From an uncultured Phascolarctobacterium sp. (GTDB lineage: Bacteria; Bacillota; Negativicutes; Acidaminococcales; Acidaminococcaceae), in NCBI RefSeq assembly GCF_934190775.1, contig NZ_CAKPTG010000029.1:1-13771 (forward strand): a stretch of DNA of 13,771 bases. The letters run 5' to 3'. The translations under genes were made by a program, and so were the position numbers. This document shows positions 1-7,115 of the stretch, piece after piece; positions within the stretch are counted from its first letter, which is position 1; the number at the start of each line of letters is the position of its first letter. The notes below the pieces were generated by a model, which ran no database searches, was not told the origin of the DNA, and worked only from the letters and a program-made list of their open reading frames with translations.

Positions 1-90
1 AAACCGTACAAACCGTACAAAACCGTACAACCCCTTGCTGCACAAGGCTTTGGGGCTGTACGGTTTTTTATATGTGTACGGTATGGAGCT
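1..90 (+). repeat. ACCGTACAA palindromic repeat, copy 1 (cut by window start)
   Basis: Three near-tandem AAACCGTACAA units are followed by a CCCTTG...CAAGG core, then GGGGCTGTACGGTTTTTT, then TGTGTACGGTATGGAGCT. The last ACCGTACA can pair with TGTACGGT near 57-65, enclosing the inner C/G-rich stem, and a T-run follows, so the element also works as a plus-strand terminator. The same architecture returns at 6855, 9040 and, inverted, 11011. This copy lies just past the 3' end of the minus-strand LysR gene. Confidence 0.85.
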
Positions 91-96
91 TAAATA

Positions 97-135
97 AAAA
101 AAGCTTACAACGGACAGAACGTTGTAAGCTTTTTT
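97..135. terminator. Bidirectional Rho-independent terminator
   Basis: A perfect 16-bp stem (97-112 with 120-135, core AAGCTTACAACG/CGTTGTAAGCTT) has a 7-nt loop and A-runs and T-runs at its two outer ends. The right arm overlaps the stop codon of the LysR gene at 134-136, so the minus-strand transcript of that gene ends here. It can also stop plus-strand transcription. Confidence 0.85.
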
Positions 136-1036
136 AATGGTCCTGCATGAGGCTTGCTATATGCTGAGCGATAGCAGCTATCTTGCGGTTGGGATTATTC
201 TTTTGCCAAAAAATGTTATAGTAAATTTCTACCGGCTCATCATCTGCCAATAGTGGTAATGTCCTGGTGAAATTGCTGAAATAAAAAGGGGCGTCATTAT
301 TACTCGTTACCGGCAGGAAGGATTTTACCTTGTCATCAATTACTTTGGTAAGCGCCGTGGGAATATCTCTTGCTATGAAAAAGTTGCCATGAAAGCCCAG
401 GCATTTTGCGTAGTATTCCTGCTCCTGCAAAACGTAATCTCTGTTGGCGATAATAACGCATGTCTGCTCTGCCAAATCGCTGATATGAAGCGCTTTGATT
501 TCCGGTGGGAAAGAATGCTTCGGTAAGCAAATGCATAAATCTGCGATTTCCAAAAGCTCTCCTGCAAGAAAGTCAGCATCAGCTTCACGATCTTCTGTGA
601 TAAGCATATCTATTTCTTTGTTTGTAAGCATTGCCAGGAGCTGTTCGTGGTCGCCGTATAATAATTCCAGATGATATGTTTCGCTGTTCTTGTTGAGCAT
701 ATTGATAACGTTGAGCAGGCGACAGACATTATAACCTGTTTTACAGCCGATGATATAGCTGGGTACCTGGTCAGTTTCCACAAAGTGCTGCATGTTTTGC
801 ATTAAATTTTGCACGTCCCCGACTATGCGTTTACAAGGCTCGTAGAACTTTTCTCCTGCCGGTGTAAGACTGAAATTACAATTATTGCGGTTAATAAGCT
901 TTACACCGAGCTCTTTTTCAAGCTGTTTTATCTGTAGAGAGAAGGAGGGCTGAGAGATAAAGCATTGCTTTGCCGCCTCATTGAAGCTTTTACAATATAC
1001 TGCTGCCAGAAAATATTTCATTTGACGCAAAAGCAT
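134..1036 (-). CDS. LysR-family transcriptional regulator
   Basis: A 300-aa DNA-binding regulator. Residues about 7-64 form the LysR winged helix-turn-helix, with the family pattern FNEAAKQCFISQPSFSLQI followed by LEKELGVKLINR. The remainder is a LysR-type periplasmic-fold effector domain with weak similarity to any named member, so the ligand is unknown. An ATG six bases upstream (at 1042) would overlap its own Shine-Dalgarno (AGGAGG, 1043-1048), whereas the ATG at 1036 has 6-nt spacing, so 1036 is preferred. The gene is divergent from the TonB-dependent receptor, the classical arrangement in which a LysR protein controls its neighbour and itself. By inference it controls the uptake locus in response to a coeffector; nothing in the sequence identifies that molecule. 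Confidence 0.93.
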   Translation of the reverse strand: MLLRQMKYFLAAVYCKSFNEAAKQCFISQPSFSLQIKQLEKELGVKLINRNNCNFSLTPAGEKFYEPCKRIVGDVQNLMQNMQHFVETDQVPSYIIGCKTGYNVCRLLNVINMLNKNSETYHLELLYGDHEQLLAMLTNKEIDMLITEDREADADFLAGELLEIADLCICLPKHSFPPEIKALHISDLAEQTCVIIANRDYVLQEQEYYAKCLGFHGNFFIARDIPTALTKVIDDKVKSFLPVTSNNDAPFYFSNFTRTLPLLADDEPVEIYYNIFWQKNNPNRKIAAIAQHIASLMQDH

Positions 1037-1070
1037 AGCCATCCTCCTGTAGTGTATATTAAAATCATCA

Positions 1071-1104
1071 ATACGCGTATAGAATATCTGTATTTGCTAA
1101 ATAC
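1071..1104. promoter_or_regulatory. Candidate LysR operator palindromes
   Basis: Two dyads lie side by side in the divergent intergenic region: the perfect 10-mer ATACGCGTAT (1071-1080) and GTATTT-GCT-AAATAC (1090-1104). The second contains T-N11-A (T1091 to A1103), the generic LysR box. It overlaps the -35 element of the receptor promoter, which suits a regulator acting on that promoter. Binding by the neighbouring regulator is inferred. Confidence 0.6.
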
Positions 1105-1122
1105 GAAGCATCACGATATAAT
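1094..1122 (+). promoter_or_regulatory. Sigma-70-type promoter of the TonB receptor gene
   Basis: TTGCTA (1094-1099), a 17-nt spacer and a perfect TATAAT (1117-1122). Transcription would start near 1129, leaving a 5' leader of about 180 nt before the ATG at 1311. Confidence 0.7.
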
Positions 1123-1127
1123 GTAAC

Positions 1128-1215
1128 AGTACTTGGTACTAATATGCAAAAAAAACACTTAATTAATTAATTATATCACACGCATAGTGTGTTTGCAATG
1201 AATACCAAGAGCACT
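1128..1215 (+). promoter_or_regulatory. Structured 5' leader of the receptor mRNA (candidate)
   Basis: Nested complementary segments: CTTGGTA (1132-1138) with TACCAAG (1203-1209), TGCAAA (1145-1150) with TTTGCA (1192-1197), and CACAC-GCATA-GTGTG (1177-1191). A competing local hairpin, AGTAC-TTG-GTACT, sits at 1128-1140. Together they form a multi-helix fold starting at the predicted transcription start. No recognised riboswitch motif was seen. It may be an unassigned cis-regulatory RNA, or DNA operator dyads. Confidence 0.4.
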
Positions 1216-1310
1216 GAGTTTTTGTTGTGTATGAAGCTGATATGTTGCGTAAGGGAAACATGGACACCTTATGTGAAATATACATTTTATATTAGGAGTG
1301 AGTATATTTT

Positions 1311-3494
1311 ATGAAGAAAAGACAGGTTGCTTTGGCTGCTGCCATCTGCACGGCATTGACAAGCGTAGGCTTTGTCGGTAATGCCTTTGCTGCAGAAAAA
1401 AACGATGATGATTTAATGTCATTCAATCTTGCCGAGATTGTTGTACACGGTCAACGTTATATTGCCGGTGAATTTGTCCGTGCAACATCTAATGTGGGTA
1501 TTTTGGGCGAGCAGGACGCTATGAAGAGTCCTATCAGCACAACCACCATTTCCGAAAAGGCTGTTGGCTCTTTCTTATCCTCTACCGAAGGCTTGAGCAA
1601 AACCCTGAGCCTTGTTCCTTCTGTTGTCAAAACCTATGATGCAGCAGTAGACTGCGTTTCTATCAGAGGCTTTGCTGATGATGGCCGTGGCTTTGTTATC
1701 AACGGCGTTCCCGGTATGCAGGCTATGACTCGTCAATCCAGCAACTACATTGAATCTGTTGATGTTATCGAAGGCCCGGCAACCGGTATTAACGGCTCCG
1801 GTATGGCTAATCGTTCCGGCGGTACTATCAGCATCAATAGCAAAAAGGCTTTAAAGGATGAGGATACACGTAAGATTGGTATCAAATATCATTCCAAAGG
1901 CGCACATGAGGAATATATCGATTTTGGTACGCGCTTAGGCGAAGATAAAAGCTATGGCGTGCGTATTAATGCCAGCAATACTAATGGCGAGCGTTCTATT
2001 GAAAACTGGAACCTGAAACAGAAAAATATTTATATCAACCTGGATCAGGAAACCACAAACAGCAAGACTAACTTTATGTTTGGCTATACTGATACTGACA
2101 GCCAGGGCAGACCTTATGGTTTAACTGTTAAAAAAGATTCTAAAAATCCTGATGATAACTATAGTGGCAATGCTTTGCCGAGTGCTCCTGACGGAAAAAT
2201 CAATACAAATCCATCTTGGCGTCGTGATAAAAATACTAACCTTGTTATGACCTTAAATCATGAACAGAAAATCAATGACCATTTAAAGGCTTTCTTGAAC
2301 GCTGGTCATTTTAAACAGGATTGGTATTACTATACTGGCTTCAGCAAGACATTATTAAATGAAGCCGGTAAGTTTACAGCAACCTCCGATAACTATTCTC
2401 TGCTGGAGAAACGTGATTATGCCCAAATCGGCTTGAAGGGCGATTTTACAACCGGTGATCTGAAGCACGAATGGGTAGCCGGTGTTGACAGAATGTGGCA
2501 CTATTATGGTGGACCTGATATGATTAATGACTTTAAAGAAGAGTCTGGCTGGACCGGTAATATTTATCATCCCAATACTGGCAGCTTTGCTCCGCCGACC
2601 TTTGGCCAAGCTGATGCCTTCTACGATACTCATGCACGTATCAGCGGCTGGTCTGTGATGGACTCTATTACCACTGGTAATGAGAAGCTGAATATTCTGG
2701 TTGGCCTGAACGGTAAGTCTATCGCTAAGGATTACTATATGCCGGATGGTTCTCATGATGCAAAAAGCGGCAATTTCCATGCTGTATCTCCGAGCTATGG
2801 CATCAACTACACCTTTGATCCTCGTGTAGCTGTATATGCAAATCATACTGAAGAGTTTGTTGAAGGAAAGTTGGTTGGTTCTGACTATCAAAATCAAGGA
2901 ACTACTTTAGATCCGTACAAAACCAAGCAAAATGAAATCGGTGTGAAGTTCAAAACCGGTGATTTCTTCCATAAGGTAAGCTATTTCGATATTAAGAAAG
3001 CCAACGGTGTAGAGGTTAACAAGCCTGGCTTCAGCAAACCTTTCCTGCTTGCTGATGGCGAAGCTAGACACAAGGGTTTCGAATACACAGCAACCGGCAC
3101 TTTGGCAGAAAAATGGAACCTGATTGGCGGTTTCATGCACTTGAATGCTAAACAAAAAACTGCTAAAGTAGAAACCAATGGCAAGCGTCCGAACGGCGTG
3201 CCTGAATGGAGCGCAAACCTTGGCGTAGAATATAAGGCTTCCGATGATTTCTCTGTCTTGATGCGTGGCAACTATGTAGGTTCGTCCTATGTCCTTGATG
3301 AAAAATATGGCGTTCCCAGCTACTTTACCATGGATGCAGGTGTAAATTATAAAACTTCTCTTAACAGCACACCTGTAACCTTAAGAGCAATGTGCTATAA
3401 TGTTACTGACAAAAAGTATTGGGCACCTAGCGGCAACGTGCTGCATTCCGGTGGTCCGAGAACCTTTATGCTCTCCGCTGAATTTGATATCTAA
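1311..3494 (+). CDS. TonB-dependent outer-membrane receptor
   Basis: A 727-aa ligand-gated outer-membrane channel. Residues 1-27 are a signal peptide (basic start, hydrophobic core, cleavage after AFA). A TonB-box-like EIVVHG lies at 42-47. The plug domain covers about 65-180 and shows VSIRGF, FVINGVPG and IESVDVIEGPATG...GSG...SGGTISI, the typical plug signature. Residues from about 190 to the end alternate in the manner of a 22-strand barrel and finish in RTFMLSAEFDI. The closest general class is siderophore/haem-type receptors; substrate loops do not identify the ligand. The start is supported by AGGAG at 1294-1298. It is followed by a permease, ATPase and binding protein that would complete import. 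No TonB, ExbB or ExbD gene is in the window, so energy coupling must be encoded elsewhere. Confidence 0.95.
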   Translation: MKKRQVALAAAICTALTSVGFVGNAFAAEKNDDDLMSFNLAEIVVHGQRYIAGEFVRATSNVGILGEQDAMKSPISTTTISEKAVGSFLSSTEGLSKTLSLVPSVVKTYDAAVDCVSIRGFADDGRGFVINGVPGMQAMTRQSSNYIESVDVIEGPATGINGSGMANRSGGTISINSKKALKDEDTRKIGIKYHSKGAHEEYIDFGTRLGEDKSYGVRINASNTNGERSIENWNLKQKNIYINLDQETTNSKTNFMFGYTDTDSQGRPYGLTVKKDSKNPDDNYSGNALPSAPDGKINTNPSWRRDKNTNLVMTLNHEQKINDHLKAFLNAGHFKQDWYYYTGFSKTLLNEAGKFTATSDNYSLLEKRDYAQIGLKGDFTTGDLKHEWVAGVDRMWHYYGGPDMINDFKEESGWTGNIYHPNTGSFAPPTFGQADAFYDTHARISGWSVMDSITTGNEKLNILVGLNGKSIAKDYYMPDGSHDAKSGNFHAVSPSYGINYTFDPRVAVYANHTEEFVEGKLVGSDYQNQGTTLDPYKTKQNEIGVKFKTGDFFHKVSYFDIKKANGVEVNKPGFSKPFLLADGEARHKGFEYTATGTLAEKWNLIGGFMHLNAKQKTAKVETNGKRPNGVPEWSANLGVEYKASDDFSVLMRGNYVGSSYVLDEKYGVPSYFTMDAGVNYKTSLNSTPVTLRAMCYNVTDKKYWAPSGNVLHSGGPRTFMLSAEFDI

Positions 3495-3543
3495 TTAAAT
3501 TCAGTTCATATACTCAAACATCTCATACATCATCAAAAAAATT

Positions 3544-3582
3544 ACCAGGTACGCTCATTAATTTTAATGAGCGTACTTTGGT
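3544..3582 (+). terminator. Strong intercistronic stem-loop (attenuator or weak terminator)
   Basis: GTACGCTCATTAA (3549-3561) is complementary to TTAATGAGCGTAC (3564-3576), extended outward by ACCA/TGGT across a small mismatch. No clean T-run follows. It lies between the receptor stop (3494) and the permease start (3612), where it may stop part of the transcripts or protect the receptor mRNA 3' end. An upstream ATG at 3567 falls inside this stem and is unlikely to be a start. Confidence 0.6.
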
Positions 3583-3611
3583 ATCTCTTTATAAGATTAA
3601 GGAATTTTAAG

Positions 3612-4667
3612 ATGCTTAACTTTTTCAAACAAATAGAAGGCATATACGTAAGTGCTTTTTTGCTGCTGGTCTTAATAGTGGTTATGTTTTTGGCACTTGC
3701 TGTCGGCACGGTAAAAATACCCTTGGAGCAGATTTACGCAGCAATCGTCAATCAGCTGCAGAGCGGCACTTCGCTTGACGGTGCACTCAAAGGCTCTGTG
3801 CATGATATCATCTGGCAGCTGCGCCTGCCACGAATCGTCTTGGCTGTAGCAGTTGGCGCAGGCTTGGCGAGCAGTGGTGTCATTATGCAGGCCATTGTTA
3901 AAAATCCTTTGGCGGATCCTTATATTTTAGGTATTTCCTCCGGTGCTTCCTTGGGAGCAACGGCGGCTATCCTTTTGGGGATAGGAGCATTCATGGGGGA
4001 AAACTTTATCGGCCTGGCAGCCTTTGCCGGTGCATTTGCTATTTCACTGCTGGTATTATTTATTTCTAACCTGGGCGGACGCAGCAATTCGGTCAAGCTT
4101 TTGCTGGCAGGTATGGCGCTCAGTGCTGTGTGCAGCGCTTTTTCCAGCTTCATTGTTTACTTTGCCAACAACAAGGAGGGTATGCAGACCATCGCCTATT
4201 GGATGATGGGTAGCTTTTCCGGAGCCAAGTGGGATAATTTGATAGTTATTGTGCCGATAGTAGTTGTTGCTGTACTGTTCTTCTGGAGCCAGAGCCGTAT
4301 TTTGAACCTGATGCTTTTGGGTGACGAATCGGCGCTGACCTTGGGTACGGATTTACATATCTACAGGCAGTTTTATCTTTTAATCAGCTCGATTATTGTC
4401 GGCTTCGTTGTCTATGCTGCCGGTACTGTCGGCTTTGTGGGTTTGATAGTTCCGCACGTTATCAGAATGCTGGTGGGTACAGATCATAAAAAGCTTATCC
4501 CGGTGACTGCTTTAGCCGGTGCAATTTTTTTAGTTGTAGCTGATACGCTTTGCCGTATCCTGATTCCCGGAGCAGAGCTGCCGATTGGTATTCTTGTAGC
4601 GATGATTGGTGCTCCCTGCTTTGTTTATCTGATGGTAAAACGCACCTATGGCTTTGGAGGTAACTGA
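3612..4667 (+). CDS. FecCD-family ABC transporter permease
   Basis: A 351-aa inner-membrane permease of the BtuC/FhuB/FepD family, forming the channel of a metal-chelate, haem or cobamide importer. About ten hydrophobic segments are visible. Family hallmarks: LRLPRIVLAVAVGAGLASSG (70-89), then MQAIVKNPLADPYILGISSG (92-111); GFVGLIVPHVIRMLVG (274-289); and GAELPIGILVAMIGAPCFVYL near the C-terminus. The chosen ATG has AAGGA 8 nt upstream; the in-frame ATG at 3567 sits in a hairpin stem and would add 15 residues without a ribosome site. The stop codon is 2 nt before the ATPase start. Only one permease gene is present, so it should act as a homodimer. Substrate unresolved. Confidence 0.95.
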   Translation: MLNFFKQIEGIYVSAFLLLVLIVVMFLALAVGTVKIPLEQIYAAIVNQLQSGTSLDGALKGSVHDIIWQLRLPRIVLAVAVGAGLASSGVIMQAIVKNPLADPYILGISSGASLGATAAILLGIGAFMGENFIGLAAFAGAFAISLLVLFISNLGGRSNSVKLLLAGMALSAVCSAFSSFIVYFANNKEGMQTIAYWMMGSFSGAKWDNLIVIVPIVVVAVLFFWSQSRILNLMLLGDESALTLGTDLHIYRQFYLLISSIIVGFVVYAAGTVGFVGLIVPHVIRMLVGTDHKKLIPVTALAGAIFLVVADTLCRILIPGAELPIGILVAMIGAPCFVYLMVKRTYGFGGN

Positions 4668-4669
4668 TT

Positions 4670-5446
4670 GTGGAAATATTAGCTGAAGCAGTCAAAATGT
4701 TTGTGGGCAACAAGGAAATTCTGAAGGGAATTGATTTTTCTTTACATAATAAGGAGTTTCTTGGTATTATAGGACCGAACGGCAGTGGCAAAAGTACCTT
4801 TTTGAAATGCGTTTATCGTGTGCAGAAGCCTACCAGCGGTGATATTTATTTTGACGGGCAGCATTTGGACGAGCTTTCTTATCGCGAATCTGCCTTAAAG
4901 CTGGCGGTTGTTGCTCAGCATAATTTTTATAGCTTTGATTTTTCTGTTCTGGATGTAGTGCTTATGGGGCGTTCGCCACATAAAAAAATGCTGGAGCGTG
5001 ATAATCTGGAGGATTTTAAAATTGCCAGAAGCGCTTTGGCCAGAGTGGGGATGGCAAGCTTTGAAAAGCGCATGTTCTCTACGCTGAGCGGTGGTGAGCA
5101 GCAGCGAGTTATTCTGGCGAGAGCGTTGGCGCAGCAGACAGAATGCCTGGTTTTGGACGAGCCGACGAATCATCTGGACATTAAATATCAGCTGGAAATA
5201 ATGGATATCGTAAAAAGCTTAAATGCTACCGTAGTGGCAGCCATTCATGATTTGAATATCGCTGCTATGTACTGCGACAGACTGATAGCTATCAGGAACG
5301 GTCTGGTAGTAGGTGTAGGAACACCACAGGAATTATTGACAGAAGAATTCATTTATGATATGTATAATGTACATAGTAAAGTAGCTTACGATGCAGAATC
5401 AGGACGCATGAATATTGTTTATCTGCCGAAGCATTGGAGGGAATAA
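4670..5446 (+). CDS. ABC transporter ATP-binding protein (FepC/BtuD/FhuC family)
   Basis: A 258-aa ATPase that powers the preceding permease from the cytoplasmic face. Walker A GPNGSGKST is at 35-43, the Q-loop glutamine near 83, signature LSGGEQQ at 139-145, Walker B CLVLDEP at 159-165, the D-loop NHLD at 167-170 and the switch histidine H193. All catalytic positions are intact and length is typical. It starts with GTG at 4670, preceded by GGAGG at 4656-4660. It is translationally close-coupled to the permease (2-nt gap) and to the downstream small Cys-rich gene (1-nt gap). This gene belongs to the iron-siderophore/cobalamin/haem importer class; the sequence does not discriminate among these. 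Confidence 0.95.
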   Translation: MEILAEAVKMFVGNKEILKGIDFSLHNKEFLGIIGPNGSGKSTFLKCVYRVQKPTSGDIYFDGQHLDELSYRESALKLAVVAQHNFYSFDFSVLDVVLMGRSPHKKMLERDNLEDFKIARSALARVGMASFEKRMFSTLSGGEQQRVILARALAQQTECLVLDEPTNHLDIKYQLEIMDIVKSLNATVVAAIHDLNIAAMYCDRLIAIRNGLVVGVGTPQELLTEEFIYDMYNVHSKVAYDAESGRMNIVYLPKHWRE

Positions 5447-5447
5447 A

Positions 5448-5834
5448 GTGAAAAAAATTGTTATATTACATTGCCTGCGCTCAGAAGAAAATTGTACCGG
5501 AGCGGCCTGCTTCCAGGCGTTTAATGAGCGCTCCTGCCAGTTTGCGCGTTATGGTGATGAGGAAATCCAGCTGGTGGCGTTTATGACCTGCAATGGCTGC
5601 CGTAAAATTACCTTGGGCGATAGCAGTGGCTTAGAGGAAAAGATTGAAAGAATTTTAAGTATCAAGCCTGATGTTATTCATGTTGGCATTTGCTGCAAGA
5701 CGCGTACTGATGATAACGAGTATTGTCCGGAAGCCTTGCGATTGGTTGATATTTTCCATAACCATGGTATAGAAATCGTTTGGGGAACACATTCCGATGC
5801 TACCAGGCACCCGAGGAAGTTTACTTATGAATAA
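5448..5834 (+). CDS. CGGC-domain-like small Cys-rich putative metal-binding protein
   Basis: A 128-aa soluble protein resembling the CGGC domain family, predicted metal-binding proteins of unknown function. It starts with a buried strand KKIVILHC and carries nine cysteines (9, 16, 21, 30, 48, 51, 82, 83, 93). The family signature CGGC appears here as CNGC at 48-51, a glycine-to-asparagine change. The GTG start is supported by GGAGGG at 5436-5441 with 6-nt spacing; the open frame begins earlier at 5415 inside the ATPase gene, which has no ribosome site. No signal peptide, so it is cytoplasmic. It sits 1 nt after the ATPase and overlaps the binding protein gene by 8 nt. The operon position suggests it receives, reduces or stores the imported metal or cofactor; this is inference. 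Confidence 0.75.
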   Translation: MKKIVILHCLRSEENCTGAACFQAFNERSCQFARYGDEEIQLVAFMTCNGCRKITLGDSSGLEEKIERILSIKPDVIHVGICCKTRTDDNEYCPEALRLVDIFHNHGIEIVWGTHSDATRHPRKFTYE

Positions 5835-6849
5835 ACGCTTTACCTTGGTTTCTTTGGCTATAGTACTTGGTATTTGTGCATTCATATATTTTACGCAGAC
5901 ACAGGCGTTTAACGCTAACCGTCCTGTTGCGCATGCTCAATCAGCCTATGGCGTAAGAGCTGTAAAAAATGTCAGAGTGCAGAATTATAATGCCTTGGGT
6001 GAAAATGTTTCTTATTATGACAAGGTGCCGCAAAGAGTCATCGCTGTTGGTGAGCAGATTAATGAAACCTTGGTAGCCTTAGGCATGGAGCAGAATATTA
6101 TCTGCCCGGTGCGTTACGGCAATCCCTTTTATACGCCTGAACCACAGTATGCTGCAGGATATAACAGAATCAAGTTTCAGCGCAATGTTGTCCTGAATAT
6201 GGAGAACGTTTTATCCATGCAGCCTGATCTGATTATTTCCGGACAGGTGCTTTATGCGGATAAGGCGCTCAAAAGCACGGATTTCTGGAATAAGCGTGGT
6301 ATTCATACCTATGTCTCCACCAATGCCAATTCTCCTACATCGCATAATAAAAAGGAGACCTTGGAGCAGGAATGTGATTTTATTTTGGGGTTAGGCACAA
6401 TATTTGACAAGGAAAAGGAAGCGAAGAAAATTGTTGCCGAAATGCAGCAGGATATCGCTGTGGTCAGAGAAAAAACGCAGAATATGCCCAAGCCCAAGGT
6501 TATGATTATCGAAATGCTGGGCAAAAACATTGTTGCCTATGATTCGACCAAGCTGGCAGGCGATATTTGTGTTAAATTAGGTGCTGATGTCCCCAGCTTT
6601 TCTTCAGGAACGATAGGACTGGAAACTATTATCGAAGAGAACCCTGACGTGCTTTTTGTTGTGAAGAGTGGCGGTGATCCTGAGCAGGCTGCGGATTTTT
6701 TCCGTCAGCATCCGGGACTGCAATCACTTAAGGTTGTCCGTGAAGGCAAGGTATATGGTATATCCTTGAATTATACGTATAACAGTGCTATCAAAACAGG
6801 CGAAGGCATTAAAAAATTTGCTCATGGTATGTATCCGGAGCTGTTCTAA
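5827..6849 (+). CDS. Periplasmic substrate-binding protein of the FecCD-type importer
   Basis: A 340-aa FepB/BtuF-like (helical-backbone, class III) binding protein. An N-terminal hydrophobic segment (about 5-22) is a signal peptide or anchor. There is a cysteine in GIC at 15-17, but no canonical lipobox, so the protein is probably soluble or membrane-anchored in the periplasm. Family features include PQRVIAVGEQINETLVALG (68-86), QPDLIISG (132-139), ENPDVLFVV and a final KKFAHGMYPELF. The ATG at 5827 has GAGGAAG 7 nt upstream and overlaps the end of the CGGC gene, which indicates translational coupling; an in-frame ATG at 5797 would add ten charged, unlikely residues. It would carry the ligand released by the receptor to the permease. 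A repeat/terminator begins 6 nt after the stop. Confidence 0.93.
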   Translation: MNKRFTLVSLAIVLGICAFIYFTQTQAFNANRPVAHAQSAYGVRAVKNVRVQNYNALGENVSYYDKVPQRVIAVGEQINETLVALGMEQNIICPVRYGNPFYTPEPQYAAGYNRIKFQRNVVLNMENVLSMQPDLIISGQVLYADKALKSTDFWNKRGIHTYVSTNANSPTSHNKKETLEQECDFILGLGTIFDKEKEAKKIVAEMQQDIAVVREKTQNMPKPKVMIIEMLGKNIVAYDSTKLAGDICVKLGADVPSFSSGTIGLETIIEENPDVLFVVKSGGDPEQAADFFRQHPGLQSLKVVREGKVYGISLNYTYNSAIKTGEGIKKFAHGMYPELF

Positions 6850-6854
6850 AAGAT

Positions 6855-6929
6855 GAAACCGTACAACCCCTTGCCACACAAGGATTGGGGGCTGTACGGC
6901 TTTTTGCATGTGTACGGTATTGAGCTGGC
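6855..6929 (+). repeat. ACCGTACAA palindromic repeat, copy 2
   Basis: A short form with a single AAACCGTACAA unit. The core CCCCTTG-CCACA-CAAGG...GGGG forms the inner stem, ACCGTACA pairs with TGTACGG, and CTTTTT follows; then TGTGTACGGTATTGAGCTGGC as in copies 1 and 3. It directly follows the binding protein stop and can terminate the uptake operon. Confidence 0.85.
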
Positions 6930-6936
6930 GAATTTT

Positions 6937-7050
6937 AAAATATCCTCATGAAATTGTAGTGAACACCACAAAATATCCTCATGAAATTGTAACGAACGCT
7001 CTAAAATAGGCTCATGAAATTGTTGTCAGCACCCAGAAATAGGCTCATTT
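6937..7050 (+). repeat. Four 33-bp tandem direct repeats (iteron-like)
   Basis: Units start at 6937, 6970, 7003 and 7036, exactly 33 bp apart. The conserved core is AAAATA(TC/GG)CTCATGAAATTGT; the last half of each unit diverges and the fourth unit is cut off after CTCAT. The array ends 4 nt before the -35 box of the ATPase promoter. Spacing of about three helical turns would place a bound protein on one face of the DNA. No repeated reading frame survives, because in-frame stops occur in units 3 and 4. Confidence 0.85.
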
Positions 7051-7054
7051 TTTG

Positions 7055-7083
7055 TTGAAGGAGTATTACATACGTTGTATAAT
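7055..7083 (+). promoter_or_regulatory. Promoter of the DUF4143 ATPase gene
   Basis: TTGAAG (7055-7060), 17-nt spacer, perfect TATAAT (7078-7083). Located directly downstream of the 33-bp repeats and 33 nt before the ATG at 7116. Confidence 0.8.
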
Positions 7084-7115
7084 AGAAAAAAAGAGCACCA
7101 AAGGAGGGTGATTTT

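Noticed and set aside
1043..1310. Fur box or cobalamin riboswitch upstream of the receptor
   Set aside because: No GATAATGATAATC-like dyad and no recognisable B12-box found by eye.
6938..7050. Repeated peptide frame KYPHEIV in the 33-bp repeats
   Set aside because: The period is a multiple of three, but units 3 and 4 carry in-frame TAG and there is no start codon with a ribosome site.
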